This document shows, piece by piece, positions 33,080 to 43,514 of a DNA stretch of 64,000 nucleotides; the first letter of the stretch is position 1, and every line of letters begins with the position of its first letter. Below the pieces are notes generated by a model. The model saw only the letters and a program-made list of their open reading frames with translations. It searched no databases and had not been told where the DNA came from. The position numbers and the translations under genes were made by a program. The stretch is from Diphasiastrum complanatum. Lineage: Eukaryota > Streptophyta > Lycopodiopsida > Lycopodiales > Lycopodiaceae. The DNA lies in the NCBI GenBank assembly GCA_029204225.1, contig CM055104.1, positions 47,252,451 to 47,316,450 on the forward strand. The letters run 5' to 3'.

Positions 33080-33941
33080 TGTTGAAAATTGTCACTTCTC
33101 ACTTGACATTGGTTCATGTAAATATTGATCAAACATTAGAATATGTTGATGATATGATTTCACACGTGTGGAGCATGTTCCCATGTGTGAAAGGATGTAC
33201 TTTTCATGTTTGTATATATCCAAATTGATTTTGTATCATTCTAGTTAGTGTGAACATGAAATGACTAGTTTTTAGTCAAGTTGACTAGTCACCTACAAAT
33301 TAGCTTTTCCTTGCATGTGCATGAGTAAATGCTCCCACATGGCAAGTGGATGTTCACATGTGTGTATAGAGTACTAGAAGATAAGAGTTGACCATTTTCC
33401 TTAGATCCTATTTTGTAGGGAATATTCCTATATTCTAGGAGACTAGCTTTTTGGATTTTAGTCATATTCTAGAAGGTCAACTATTGGATAAGGATCAAGG
33501 ATGGATCAAATGGATAGATATGAGTGATGTGGCACTCTTCACACGTGTGAAGGCCTGCTGGACTGTACCAGACTCATGGATGTACTTGATCCATAAAAGG
33601 ATCATCATTTTGCTAAGAAAATTGATGAGACTTTTGCACTCTACACTTTTGTGAGATTTCTAGTCATTTGTCTTGTGATTTTTATGCATGATTGCTATCT
33701 AGTATCATTGTACTTGTTGTTTCAGGTGCAGTCCGTACAGTGGACAGTACTCCACACGTGTGAAGCCGCTCTCACTAAAAAATGATGTGTTGATCCATTG
33801 CTCTTGCTTAAATCCAAGTGTAGTGAATCTAGATCAAGATCTAATGTGTAGAACTTGATAGATTCATTGATTAAGCAACCAATAACTCTCTATGATTGTA
33901 AAGTACAATCATTATTGTCCTAAAAACTGTAAAATTTATCA
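33080..33941 (+). repeat. 3' LTR of element B
   Basis: 862 bp, the same start, end, G-box palindromes and TATA-like sequence as the 5' LTR; no mismatch seen. Followed by AAAGCAAGC, which resumes element C after the target duplication. Confidence 0.95.
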
Positions 33942-35058
33942 AAAGCAAGCAGCAAGGAGTTGGTATGCTAAGCTCAATTCCTTCTTACTTTCTCAAAACT
34001 TTGTTATGAGTGAGTATGATCATTCTCTCTACTTTAGATTGAATGAAAATGATATCACTTTACTTTTGATCTATGTTGATGACATTATCTTAAGTGGTGG
34101 TAACAATCTAGATATAGATGAAATCAAGATGGCACTCAAAAGAGAGTTTGAAATTCAAGATCTTGGTAAACTTCATTATATCTTAGGAATAGAGATTATT
34201 AGAACTTCTAAATCTACATTCATATGTCAAGAAAAGTATGTTAACTCTATTCTAAAAAGGTTTCATATGGAAGATTGTAAAGTTGTTTCTACTCCTATGG
34301 AATCAAATGTAAAGCTAACTACAAGAAGTAATGAAAGATCCTTCAAGGACATTACTCTCTATAGAAAGCTAATAGGATCTCTTATATGGTTAACCATCAC
34401 AAGACCTGATCTAAGCTTTGTGGTTGGTAAACTAAGTCAATTTATGCAAGATCCTAGTGAGGCTCATTGGAAGCTAGGAAAGAGAGTACTTAGATACATC
34501 TCGGGATCTAGAGATTTTGGCATCTTGTATGGAGGTACTACACCTAACCTTTGTGGATTTTCAGATTCAGATTTTGCAGGTGATCAAATGGATAGGAAGT
34601 CAACAAGTGCCTTTGCAATCTATCTTGGAGATGGAGTGGTCTCATGGCTATCAAAGAAGCAACCAACTATCTCTCTATCTTCCACCGAAGCCGAGTACAA
34701 GGCATTAACAACATGCACCAAGGAGATTCTTTGGATCAAGAGGATGTTATTGGATCTTCACTTGCTGGAACCAGAGAAGACTCCAATCATACTTTGTGAT
34801 AACCTTTCAGCCCAAAGCTTGGCAAGCAATCCTGTTTTTCATGCAAGGAGCAAGCACATTGAGATTGCTCACCATTTTGTGAGAGATCAAGTCATTGCCA
34901 AAGAGGTGGAGCTTCAACATGTCTCTTCAAAGGAGTGTGTGGCTGATATCTTCACCAAACCATTGGGAAAGGACCTATATTTAATGCATAGATCTAATCT
35001 TGGAATGTGCTCAAAGACTATGTTGAAACTAGCATCCAATGTTGAAGAGGGAGTGTGA
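33942..35058 (+). pseudogene. Copia element C, right part (end of reverse transcriptase and RNase H)
   Basis: Continues element C after B: QAARSWYAKLNSF, then IYVDDIILSGG, RNase H FSDSDFAG and SSTEAEYKAL, and the C-terminus ADIFTKPL to the stop TGA at 35056-35058. As far as I can compare, it is identical to D at 39722-40834. The last codons overlap the polypurine tract GAAGAGGGAG and the stop lies in the LTR. With B spliced out, C would be open from 26523 to here, but without its gag and protease half. Confidence 0.92.
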
Positions 35059-35708
35059 AAATTGTCAACATTTCCTAGCTAGTTTGAGGCCTAAATTGGC
35101 TAAAATTGTAAATAGTTTTGGTTCTGGAGTTTCACACGTGTGAACCAGGCCACAATGTTTTTATTTACTGTATTTTTTCAGTATGATGAAGTGTCAAACT
35201 TCATACCCTTCAAAATGAGACCATTTTGATGTATTTTGGTCATATAAGCCATTTTTAGCTATTTTTCCTATATAGGGAATATCTAGGGTCAAGTACCTTC
35301 TAGAGAGAGGAGAGAGAGTCATCTTCCTCATCCATAAATAGTAGGGAAGTCGTGGAGAACAGGTTGGAGAAACCTTTTGTATGCTTCATTGAGATCAATA
35401 GATCATTGTCATTGTTTCTTCCTCCATTGAGAGCATTGTTGTGTGTATTGTCTTCAAGCTATTGTGTATGATCTTAGGTGCTTTCCAAAAGTGGTAGGCT
35501 GATGTATTATGGACTGTATAATGCTATTTTGGGCCGCACTTGATGTTTATGGAAGTTTCCATTTGTGATAAATGCTTTTTGATCAAGTTCTTTGCATTCT
35601 AGGTAGCATAGAATGTGTTGCCAATTCCTAGCTTATGTAGTTTGGAGTGCAAGCATTCAAGCCAATGATCTTGGAGTTTAGATCCACTTAGGATCTGTAT
35701 TTTTCACA
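35054..35708 (+). repeat. LTR shared by elements C (3') and D (5')
   Basis: Runs from TGTGAAAATTGTCAAC to ...GTATTTTTCACA. It contains the 14-bp palindrome TTCACACGTGTGAA at 35131-35144 and a TATA-like CCATAAATAG near 35332. Bases 3-5 supply the TGA stop codon of element C's gag-pol. Confidence 0.94.
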
Positions 35709-35720
35709 TGGTATCAGAGC
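35709..35720 (+). promoter_or_regulatory. Primer-binding site of element D
   Basis: TGGTATCAGAGC, initiator tRNA-Met type, directly after the LTR. Confidence 0.93.
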
Positions 35721-36880
35721 TGGTTGGCTTCTATTTACAGTAAGTATTCCATTTTTGGTGATATTTGGATGTTTGATCAAGTTCTAGCATGATTTTGCAT
35801 TGCTTTGTTGATCAAATCTTACTAACCTTTGTTTTGTGAGTTGAACTTGTGGATCAAAAGCATATTTCAGGTCTATTGAAGATCAGAGGCTGAAAAGAAA
35901 CTATTTTGGATCAAATCATAACACCTAATCATTTGTGATTGTGAGGCTTGTGCATATTCAATACTAACAATGTTCTTTTCAATCCTATTGTTGACAATCT
36001 CCATTCTTGGATGAACACTCTCCTTAAGTGGATGAAACTTCTCCTTAAGTGGATGACAAATGCTCTTTTGAGTGAGTTGTTATTCTCCTAAAGGCTGAGC
36101 AAAGCTCCCATTTGGATGAAAGATCCCCTTTTTTGGGTGAACATATTGTAAGCTCCATTGTGAAGAGCATATTGTAAAGATTGTCATCAATTTTGGCATA
36201 AATTTTGGTGTACTTTGTTGAGCATGTAAGTAACTCTCCTTATGTAATTTGATTGGAGCATTTGCTGGAAGGTGTTAACCATTATGCAAGTGTGTTTCCA
36301 GGTTCTTAACAGGTTGAGGAACATTCTCATGTGAAGTGATCTTAGATCTACATCTAAACACCAAGATTTGACAAGATAGTGAAGCTAGTCTTGTGATTCA
36401 CTAAGTGTGCTCATTCATTCACCTCTAAATCTTGTATTTATCACTTGCTGGAGTTTATAAACTTTTAGAAGTGTGGTTTACATGTGGTTTTATAGGTTGA
36501 ATCAATATCTTAGTGTGTTGATCATATGTTGATCAAGTTTGTTCATTACTAGGTAATCTTGGCATCCTAGTTTTGGGTATTTTCTAAGAATGCAAGTAAC
36601 TCTTCACACCATAACTTGATTTGGTCACTTGCTGGAAAGTTTGAGAGCTTAAGCAAGAGTGTGTTCAGGTTGGTTTGATTTTGTAATCCATTCTTAGTGT
36701 GTGCAAAGTGTTGCATGTGTTTCAATCTTCCTTTCTATGCTTGGAAACCATCTAGGTTCAAGATAGAAGTGTTTTAGGGTCCTAAATCTTCATAGATCTC
36801 TTTATCTATCATTTGTTGAGAGAAAAGTGAGTGCTAAGTGCTTTAGGACAGAACCTAAAAGTTGAAGAAACATTAGAATC
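35721..36880 (+). other. Long untranslated leader of element D
   Basis: 1160 bp without a significant reading frame, about twice the length of B's leader. It has internal repeats: CTCCTTAAGTGGATGA twice near 36020-36055, and an imperfect ~80-bp block (GCAAGTAACTCT...CTTGCTGGAA...AAGCAAGAGTGTGTT) at 36590-36675 that resembles 36225-36300. CACTTGCTGGA(A/G) occurs again near 36440. Confidence 0.7.
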
Positions 36881-39800
36881 ATGGCTTCCAATGGTGGGAT
36901 CATGCTAGAGTCTAGTGAAAGGTTGAGTTCATCAAACTACTCTACTTGGAAAGTGAGGATGGAGTCCTTACTTGAGTTGAATGAACTCATGGACATAGTT
37001 GCAGAAATTGAAGAGAGACCTCTCACACTTCAAGAGCAACAAAGGTTTGATAAGAAGGCCAAAAGGGCTCTTCATATCATTAAAATGAATGTTACAAATG
37101 AACTTCTCAAGGAAGTTGGAAAGTGTCAAAGTGCAAGTGAGGCATGGAATGCCTTAAAGAAGCTCTTTGAATCAAAGTCCACATCTAGGGTATTGACCCT
37201 AAGGAGACAAATATTTTCTAGTAGGCAAAGAGAGGGTGAAAGTGCTCATGCATTTATCTTGAGAGTTAAGTCCCTAAGTGATGATTTAGCATGCATTGAT
37301 GAGAACATAAAAGATGGTGAAATAGTCCAAGTTATATTGAATGGTTTGCTAAATGAACATGCTAACCTTGTGCAAAGTTTTGCCATTCAAAGAGTCTTGC
37401 CAAGTGTGGTTGACTTGCAAGAAATCTTATTGGCTGAAGAACATAGGTTGCAATCAAAGCTTGATGGTGCATCCTTGCAAGGTGGAGGTGAAGAGGCTTT
37501 CTTCACAAAAGGCAAATTCAAGGGCAAAGGTAAAGGCAAAGGGAAATGGTCCAAAGGTGGTAACTTTGATCATGATGATCACTCTTCCTCTTCCTCTTTT
37601 ACTAAGAACAATAAGTCAAAGTTCAAGTGCTTTTATTGTGGGATAAAAGGTCATTTTGCAAATGAATGTTATAAGAAGAAAAGAGAGCAAGGAGAGAGGC
37701 AAGGAAATCTTACAATAGATGAGGAAGAACATAACACATGTGAATCACTTGTTATGACTTCAAGTTTGTTAGCCAACATAGATGATAATGATCCTTGGTG
37801 GATTGATAGTGGAGCCTCATCTCACATGACAAGACATAAGGAATACTTTACATCCTTATTGTCTTATGAGGGAGAAGGTAACATCATCTACACTGCAAAT
37901 GATGGTCAATGTGACATCAAAGGCATAGGCACTATTCCTATTTCCCTTTCAACAAATAGGAAAGCAAATCTTGAAAATGTTTTGTACATTCCTTCAATCA
38001 CTAAGAATTTGCTTAGTGTAAGTCAAATGATTGACAAAGGACTTGATGTGGAGTTCATTGGAGATGCATGTTTGATAAGTAAATGTGGATCCTTGATTGC
38101 TCAAGGTAGGAGGCATGGTAAACTTTTCAAGCTTGATGCATGTGTGATCTCTAATCATGAAGGATGTATGGCTAGGGAGCAATTGACAAACCAAGAAGTT
38201 TGGCACAAGAGGTTGGGCCATCCCAACTTCAAATCTTTGGAGGTAATAGCAAAGAAAGAGCTTGTTCTTGGTCTCCCTAAAAGTCTTGTTGCAAACAATA
38301 GTGTTTGTGAACATTGTGCCTTGTCCAAATCTCATAGACTTGCTTATTCTAGATCTACTTCTAGATCTAAAGAAGCTTTTCAACTTGTGCATTCTGATAT
38401 TCATTCTTCTAGTACAACTAGCAATGGTGGGGCAAAGATGTATGCAACTTTCATTGATGACTTTAGTAGGTATACTTGGATCTATCTTCTTAAAAGTAAG
38501 GATGAAGTGTTTGCTGCATTTGTCAAGTTCAAGAATGAAATGGAAAACCAATTCAATACAAAGATCAAATGCTTAAGATCTGATAATGGAGGGGAATACA
38601 CCTCAAATAGGTTCAAAGACTTTTGTATAGCACATGGGATTAAGAGGGAGATGTCTAGTCCTAGGACTCCACAACAGAATGGAGTGGCCGAGAGGAAGAA
38701 TAGAACCCTTTGTGAATGTGCCAAGGCAATGAGACTACATGCTAATCTTGCTAAGTCTTTTTGGGGGGAAGCTTTAGCATGTGCTAACTATCTATGTAAT
38801 AGATGGACAAGTGCTTCCTTGGATGGTAAAACTCCTCATGAGGTTCTTTATGGTAGAAGGCCGAGTGTCAAGCATTGTAGGATCTTTGGATGTACATGTT
38901 TTGTCAATATCACACTTGATGATAGAACTAAAGAAGATCCTTCATCAAAGAAGGGTGTGTTTGTTGGCTATAGTGAAGTAAGCAAGGCTTACAAAGTGTA
39001 CATTCCTTCTACAAAGAAAGTTGTCATAAGTAGGGATGTCATCTTTCATGAAGAGAATGTTTCCAATGTTGTTGATGTTGATGTTGATGTGCCTACTAAT
39101 CATCATGATGTGCAAGATGTCTTGGATGAAGATGGAGATGCCACTCCAAAGCAAACTTCAAGGAAGACTCAAAGGCAAAGGGCTAAGCCATCAAGGCTAA
39201 CCTATGATGAAAAAGGAAAGCAAGTGGTGGACAACTCTAACCTTGCTTTTCTTACCTCTTTTGATGAACCAACTTGTGTAGGTGAAGCAATTCAAAAGAA
39301 GGAATGGATCCAAGCCATGGATCATGAGCATCAAGCACTCATCAAAAGCAACACATGGAGGTTGGTAAAGCTTCCAAAGGACAAGAAGGCAATTGGTTGT
39401 AAGTGGATCTTCAAGATCAAGACAAATCAAGATGGATCAATCAACAAGTACAAGGCAAGGTTGGTGGCAAAGGGGTATGCTCAAGAATATGGTATTGACT
39501 ATGATGAGACCTTTGCACCCGTGGCAAAAATGGTAACTATTCGAATCCTAATCTCTCTTGCAACTCTTTATGATTGGGATATGTGGCAAATGGATGTTAC
39601 TAATGCCTTCTTGAATGGTGATCTTGAAGAAGATATTTACATGGAGCAACCCGAGGGCTATGTTTCACATGATGAGCCTAATCATGTGTGCTATCTCCAA
39701 AAGAGTTTGTATGGGCTAAAGCAAGCAGCAAGGAGTTGGTATGCTAAGCTCAATTCCTTCTTACTTTCTCAAAACTTTGTTATGAGTGAGTATGATCATT

Positions 39801-40834
39801 CTCTCTACTTTAGATTGAATGAAAATGATATCACTTTACTTTTGATCTATGTTGATGACATTATCTTAAGTGGTGGTAACAATCTAGATATAGATGAAAT
39901 CAAGATGGCACTCAAAAGAGAGTTTGAAATTCAAGATCTTGGTAAACTTCATTATATCTTAGGAATAGAGATTATTAGAACTTCTAAATCTACATTCATA
40001 TGTCAAGAAAAGTATGTTAACTCTATTCTAAAAAGGTTTCATATGGAAGATTGTAAAGTTGTTTCTACTCCTATGGAATCAAATGTAAAGCTAACTACAA
40101 GAAGTAATGAAAGATCCTTCAAGGACATTACTCTCTATAGAAAGCTAATAGGATCTCTTATATGGTTAACCATCACAAGACCTGATCTAAGCTTTGTGGT
40201 TGGTAAACTAAGTCAATTTATGCAAGATCCTAGTGAGGCTCATTGGAAGCTAGGAAAGAGAGTACTTAGATACATCTCGGGATCTAGAGATTTTGGCATC
40301 TTGTATGGAGGTACTACACCTAACCTTTGTGGATTTTCAGATTCAGATTTTGCAGGTGATCAAATGGATAGGAAGTCAACAAGTGCCTTTGCAATCTATC
40401 TTGGAGATGGAGTGGTCTCATGGCTATCAAAGAAGCAACCAACTATCTCTCTATCTTCCACCGAAGCCGAGTACAAGGCATTAACAACATGCACCAAGGA
40501 GATTCTTTGGATCAAGAGGATGTTATTGGATCTTCACTTGCTGGAACCAGAGAAGACTCCAATCATACTTTGTGATAACCTTTCAGCCCAAAGCTTGGCA
40601 AGCAATCCTGTTTTTCATGCAAGGAGCAAGCACATTGAGATTGCTCACCATTTTGTGAGAGATCAAGTCATTGCCAAAGAGGTGGAGCTTCAACATGTCT
40701 CTTCAAAGGAGTGTGTGGCTGATATCTTCACCAAACCATTGGGAAAGGACCTATATTTAATGCATAGATCTAATCTTGGAATGTGCTCAAAGACTATGTT
40801 GAAACTAGCATCCAATGTTGAAGAGGGAGTGTGA
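36881..40834 (+). CDS. Element D gag-pol polyprotein, intact
   Basis: One 1317-codon frame with all copia domains. Gag starts NYSTWKVRMESLL. The zinc knuckle CFYCGIKGHFANEC has C250, C253, H258 and C263. The protease is WWIDSGASSHM with D309. Integrase has D506 (LVHSDIHSS), D568 (LRSDNGGEY) and E604 (NGVAERKNRT). Reverse transcriptase includes CKWIFKIKTNQDGS, DVTNAFLNG and IYVDDIILSGG (D992, D993). RNase H has FSDSDFAG and SSTEAEYKAL, and the protein ends with ADIFTKPL. The ATG at 36881 is chosen because the gag N-terminus (MASNGGIMLESSERLSSSNY) aligns with B's. The stop TGA lies at positions 3-5 of the 3' LTR, so the polypurine tract is coding. No defects are seen, and the element is potentially autonomous. 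Confidence 0.97.
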   Translation: MASNGGIMLESSERLSSSNYSTWKVRMESLLELNELMDIVAEIEERPLTLQEQQRFDKKAKRALHIIKMNVTNELLKEVGKCQSASEAWNALKKLFESKSTSRVLTLRRQIFSSRQREGESAHAFILRVKSLSDDLACIDENIKDGEIVQVILNGLLNEHANLVQSFAIQRVLPSVVDLQEILLAEEHRLQSKLDGASLQGGGEEAFFTKGKFKGKGKGKGKWSKGGNFDHDDHSSSSSFTKNNKSKFKCFYCGIKGHFANECYKKKREQGERQGNLTIDEEEHNTCESLVMTSSLLANIDDNDPWWIDSGASSHMTRHKEYFTSLLSYEGEGNIIYTANDGQCDIKGIGTIPISLSTNRKANLENVLYIPSITKNLLSVSQMIDKGLDVEFIGDACLISKCGSLIAQGRRHGKLFKLDACVISNHEGCMAREQLTNQEVWHKRLGHPNFKSLEVIAKKELVLGLPKSLVANNSVCEHCALSKSHRLAYSRSTSRSKEAFQLVHSDIHSSSTTSNGGAKMYATFIDDFSRYTWIYLLKSKDEVFAAFVKFKNEMENQFNTKIKCLRSDNGGEYTSNRFKDFCIAHGIKREMSSPRTPQQNGVAERKNRTLCECAKAMRLHANLAKSFWGEALACANYLCNRWTSASLDGKTPHEVLYGRRPSVKHCRIFGCTCFVNITLDDRTKEDPSSKKGVFVGYSEVSKAYKVYIPSTKKVVISRDVIFHEENVSNVVDVDVDVPTNHHDVQDVLDEDGDATPKQTSRKTQRQRAKPSRLTYDEKGKQVVDNSNLAFLTSFDEPTCVGEAIQKKEWIQAMDHEHQALIKSNTWRLVKLPKDKKAIGCKWIFKIKTNQDGSINKYKARLVAKGYAQEYGIDYDETFAPVAKMVTIRILISLATLYDWDMWQMDVTNAFLNGDLEEDIYMEQPEGYVSHDEPNHVCYLQKSLYGLKQAARSWYAKLNSFLLSQNFVMSEYDHSLYFRLNENDITLLLIYVDDIILSGGNNLDIDEIKMALKREFEIQDLGKLHYILGIEIIRTSKSTFICQEKYVNSILKRFHMEDCKVVSTPMESNVKLTTRSNERSFKDITLYRKLIGSLIWLTITRPDLSFVVGKLSQFMQDPSEAHWKLGKRVLRYISGSRDFGILYGGTTPNLCGFSDSDFAGDQMDRKSTSAFAIYLGDGVVSWLSKKQPTISLSSTEAEYKALTTCTKEILWIKRMLLDLHLLEPEKTPIILCDNLSAQSLASNPVFHARSKHIEIAHHFVRDQVIAKEVELQHVSSKECVADIFTKPLGKDLYLMHRSNLGMCSKTMLKLASNVEEGV

Positions 40835-41484
40835 AAATTGTCAACATTTCCTAGCTAGTTTGAGGCCTAAATTGGCTAAAATTGTAAATAGTTTTGGTTC
40901 TGGAGTTTCACACGTGTGAACCAGGCCACAATGTTTTTATTTACTGTATTTTTTCAGTATGATGAAGTGTCAAACTTCATACCCTTCAAAATGAGACCAT
41001 TTTGATGTATTTTGGTCATATAAGCCATTTTTAGCTATTTTTCCTATATAGGGAATATCTAGGGTCAAGTACCTTCTAGAGAGAGGAGAGAGAGTCATCT
41101 TCCTCATCCATAAATAGTAGGGAAGTCGTGGAGAACAGGTTGGAGAAACCTTTTGTATGCTTCATTGAGATCAATAGATCATTGTCATTGTTTCTTCCTC
41201 CATTGAGAGCATTGTTGTGTGTATTGTCTTCAAGCTATTGTGTATGATCTTAGGTGCTTTCCAAAAGTGGTAGGCTGATGTATTATGGACTGTATAATGC
41301 TATTTTGGGCCGCACTTGATGTTTATGGAAGTTTCCATTTGTGATAAATGCTTTTTGATCAAGTTCTTTGCATTCTAGGTAGCATAGAATGTGTTGCCAA
41401 TTCCTAGCTTATGTAGTTTGGAGTGCAAGCATTCAAGCCAATGATCTTGGAGTTTAGATCCACTTAGGATCTGTATTTTTCACA
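40830..41484 (+). repeat. 3' LTR of element D
   Basis: 655 bp, the same ends, palindrome (TTCACACGTGTGAA at 40907-40920) and TATA-like sequence as the LTR at 35054. It supplies the stop codon of gag-pol at its bases 3-5. Confidence 0.94.
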
Positions 41485-42356
41485 AAACTTAGGTTTAAAA
41501 GCGATAAATTTTTTTAGTTGGATTTCACTCTCTATTAGTTAGTAATATCACCTTCATGTAAAACTCTTACATAAGGTATTGGGTGAAATATTACCTAAGT
41601 TATGAGTTTAAAGTTAAAAAATTGATAATAACTATAATATGAAATTATTCACAAATTTTGGTAGACAATTCAAAAAGCTTCCAGGTACAAATATCCTTAG
41701 AATACACAATTCTAAAATATAATTAATTCATTCGGTTGGAATTAAGATATAGAATGATTTAATCTCAACTCTACCTAGACACTCCTCTTGAGTTAAATGC
41801 CTCTATTTCTAGCATTAAATGCAAGAAATAACAATCATTCATCTTAATAGATATGTTTGTCCCCTATGATAACTGGAGATCCAATCAAAAGAACAGAATA
41901 TTTCGCGAACTATTCGCGACAATTTCACAACATCTGAGGTTTGAACAAGAAACAAAATATTTTGCGACAAGATTCTGTTCGCGAATCTTTCGAGCTTCGA
42001 CAAGAAAGCCACGAACTTCTACAAGAAACTGTTTTGCGAATCTTTCGAGTTGACTGCAAGATAAATTTCGTGAATCCTTCGTGAATCTTTCGAGTTGGTC
42101 ACGAATAGAAATGTTTTGAGTTCGCGTTAGTTTCTTTCTCATCCTTTGTCAAGTAAACTACGCACTTTGTTAGTAGAATCAAGATCTGTCTTTTAAGGTG
42201 TTCTACACAAAAAAAATCTCAATCTTATTTACCCAAATAAGGATGTAACTCTTGCATCACTCCATTTATATTTTGCTTGGAGCTTCAATATAAGCAAAGA
42301 AGTGTCCAAATGAGATGTGTTTGCTACAAGATATAATGGTGTGTTTGATTCTTCTC
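41485..42356. other. Spacer with clustered TTCGCGAA-type words
   Basis: No gene recognised. Between about 41900 and 42125 the words TTCGCGAA, TTTCGCGAA and CGAATCTTTCGAG recur, unusual in this CpG-poor neighbourhood. A similar set appears at 50520-51280. Confidence 0.45.
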
Positions 42357-42690
42357 TCAATTTTTTTCCTCGACACTAATAAATGATTCACTATCATGTT
42401 CAGTGTGTTCTTCCACGTCATGATGCTCATAGACGTTATTTATCAAGTTGTTCATGATTTCAACATCATCTTGAGCACAAAAATCATTTTCAACACTTAA
42501 TCTTGATTTTGAAGAAGAAGAAGAAGTAGGTCGAGGCTGATTTGTTTTGGCATGTTGTTGTTCATCTATTTTCATCATGGCTCTCAATCCCATATGCTCA
42601 CGACGTGATAGTTGATTTATATGTGGCCCATCGTATGCCAATTTTGTTTTGGATATGGAGTAACTGTTGTCATCGTGCTAGAGCTAGACA
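42357..42690 (-). pseudogene. Exon-like fragment next to the SET-domain fragment
   Basis: On the minus strand an open frame starts right after an acceptor-like CTCTAG near 42680 and runs to a stop at about 42357. It reads through LAYDGPHINQLSRREHMGL, a Ser-rich stretch and an acidic His/Glu-rich end. It is on the same strand as the SET fragment and downstream of it, so it could be the last exon of the same gene. I do not recognise the domain. Confidence 0.3.
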
Positions 42691-42957
42691 ACGATTCATA
42701 GTCCTTCAAAGATGGGAAACAAATATTCATCAATTAACATATAAGATTGTTATTCATGAGAATTAAAACTTAAATTAAGATATGCAAATCAAACACCAGA
42801 TCTTAAATTAAGACATGCAACATGAAATTAAAAGAAAAAAACAATTACTTGACATTCAACATAACGTAGCATGGTAAGATTCATGCATTAACTGTACTAG
42901 ATGTATCAATTGGCCAAAAAAAATTTCTCACTAAATAGATAAAATGTATTTTGATAT

Positions 42958-43370
42958 TCACAAGGTACATGCTTGAGTATGGCTCAAAGCCTTTTGTACA
43001 AATCTTGGAAGAGGATGATTGAAACTATATTTGATGAATAGCTCTTCGCCACATTTAATGGGCCTTATCGCACATACCATTACGTATGTACCTTTCGAGT
43101 TCCTAGAAAAGTATTTTTCCTTTCCATTGGTGCGTTCCTCAAAATCACAATTAGTTGATGAAGGGTGACCAATGGAACTATTTATATATGCAACAATATT
43201 TCCATGTTTTTCTGGACGCCCATCAATGTACATGCGATGTGATTTCAAAACATTCTCTCCTTGCATACGCCGCTCTTCCAAAGAACAACCATTGGCATTC
43301 AAGCCATAAACATGAATTCTCCATTGGTGATGACACAGAGCATGCCAAACACCCCAATTGTATTGAGCTC
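42958..43370 (-). pseudogene. SET-domain (histone-lysine-methyltransferase-like) gene fragment
   Basis: The minus-strand frame opens after an AG acceptor near 43370 and continues to a stop at 42958. It contains YIDGRPEKHGNIVAYINSS, a region ending in NCDFEE, then VMVCAIRPIKCGEELFIKYSF. These match the C-terminal half of a SET domain: the pseudoknot GN(I/V)A.(Y/F)IN(H/S)S...NC, then (V)...A.R.I..GEEL...Y. The catalytic-side motif is INSSIGHPSSTNC rather than INHSC.PNC, a variant also seen in some plant SET proteins. The N-terminal SET half and post-SET Cys cluster are not visible. It sits between copia fragments and may be a captured or orphaned exon. Confidence 0.65.
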
Positions 43371-43514
43371 ATGCATAAGACATTAATGTGACAACATTGT
43401 TCAAAGAGACATTAATGCTAGTCAAAGAAAATAAACCCAATCTCGCGTTAGGAAAGTGCTCACTTGGCTTGATCATGTACATATGACCCTATTATGACAA
43501 TGATGTTCCACATA

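Larger units (their letters stand above)
27628..33941 (+). mobile_element. Copia element B: complete, recently inserted LTR retrotransposon
   Basis: A full 6314-bp element: LTRs 27628-28489 and 33080-33941 (each 862 bp, identical as far as I can read), primer-binding site 28490-28501, gag-pol 29086-33066 and a polypurine tract before the 3' LTR. It is nested inside element C. The host sequence GGGCTAAAG|CAAGCAGC of D is split so that C reads ...CTAAAG before B and AAAGCAAGC after it, a 4-bp target duplication AAAG (5 bp if one mismatch is allowed). Identical LTRs and an intact reading frame point to a young, potentially autonomous copy. Confidence 0.95.
35054..41484 (+). mobile_element. Copia element D: complete LTR retrotransposon in tandem with C
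   Basis: 6431 bp with LTRs 35054-35708 and 40830-41484 (655 bp each, identical by eye), primer site 35709-35720, a 1.16-kb leader and gag-pol 36881-40834. The left LTR doubles as the 3' LTR of element C: C's gag-pol end and polypurine tract run straight into it, and D's primer site follows it. The arrangement is internal(C)-LTR-internal(D)-LTR. No target duplication can be tested on the left because C is truncated; the right flank is AAACTTAGG. Confidence 0.94.
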
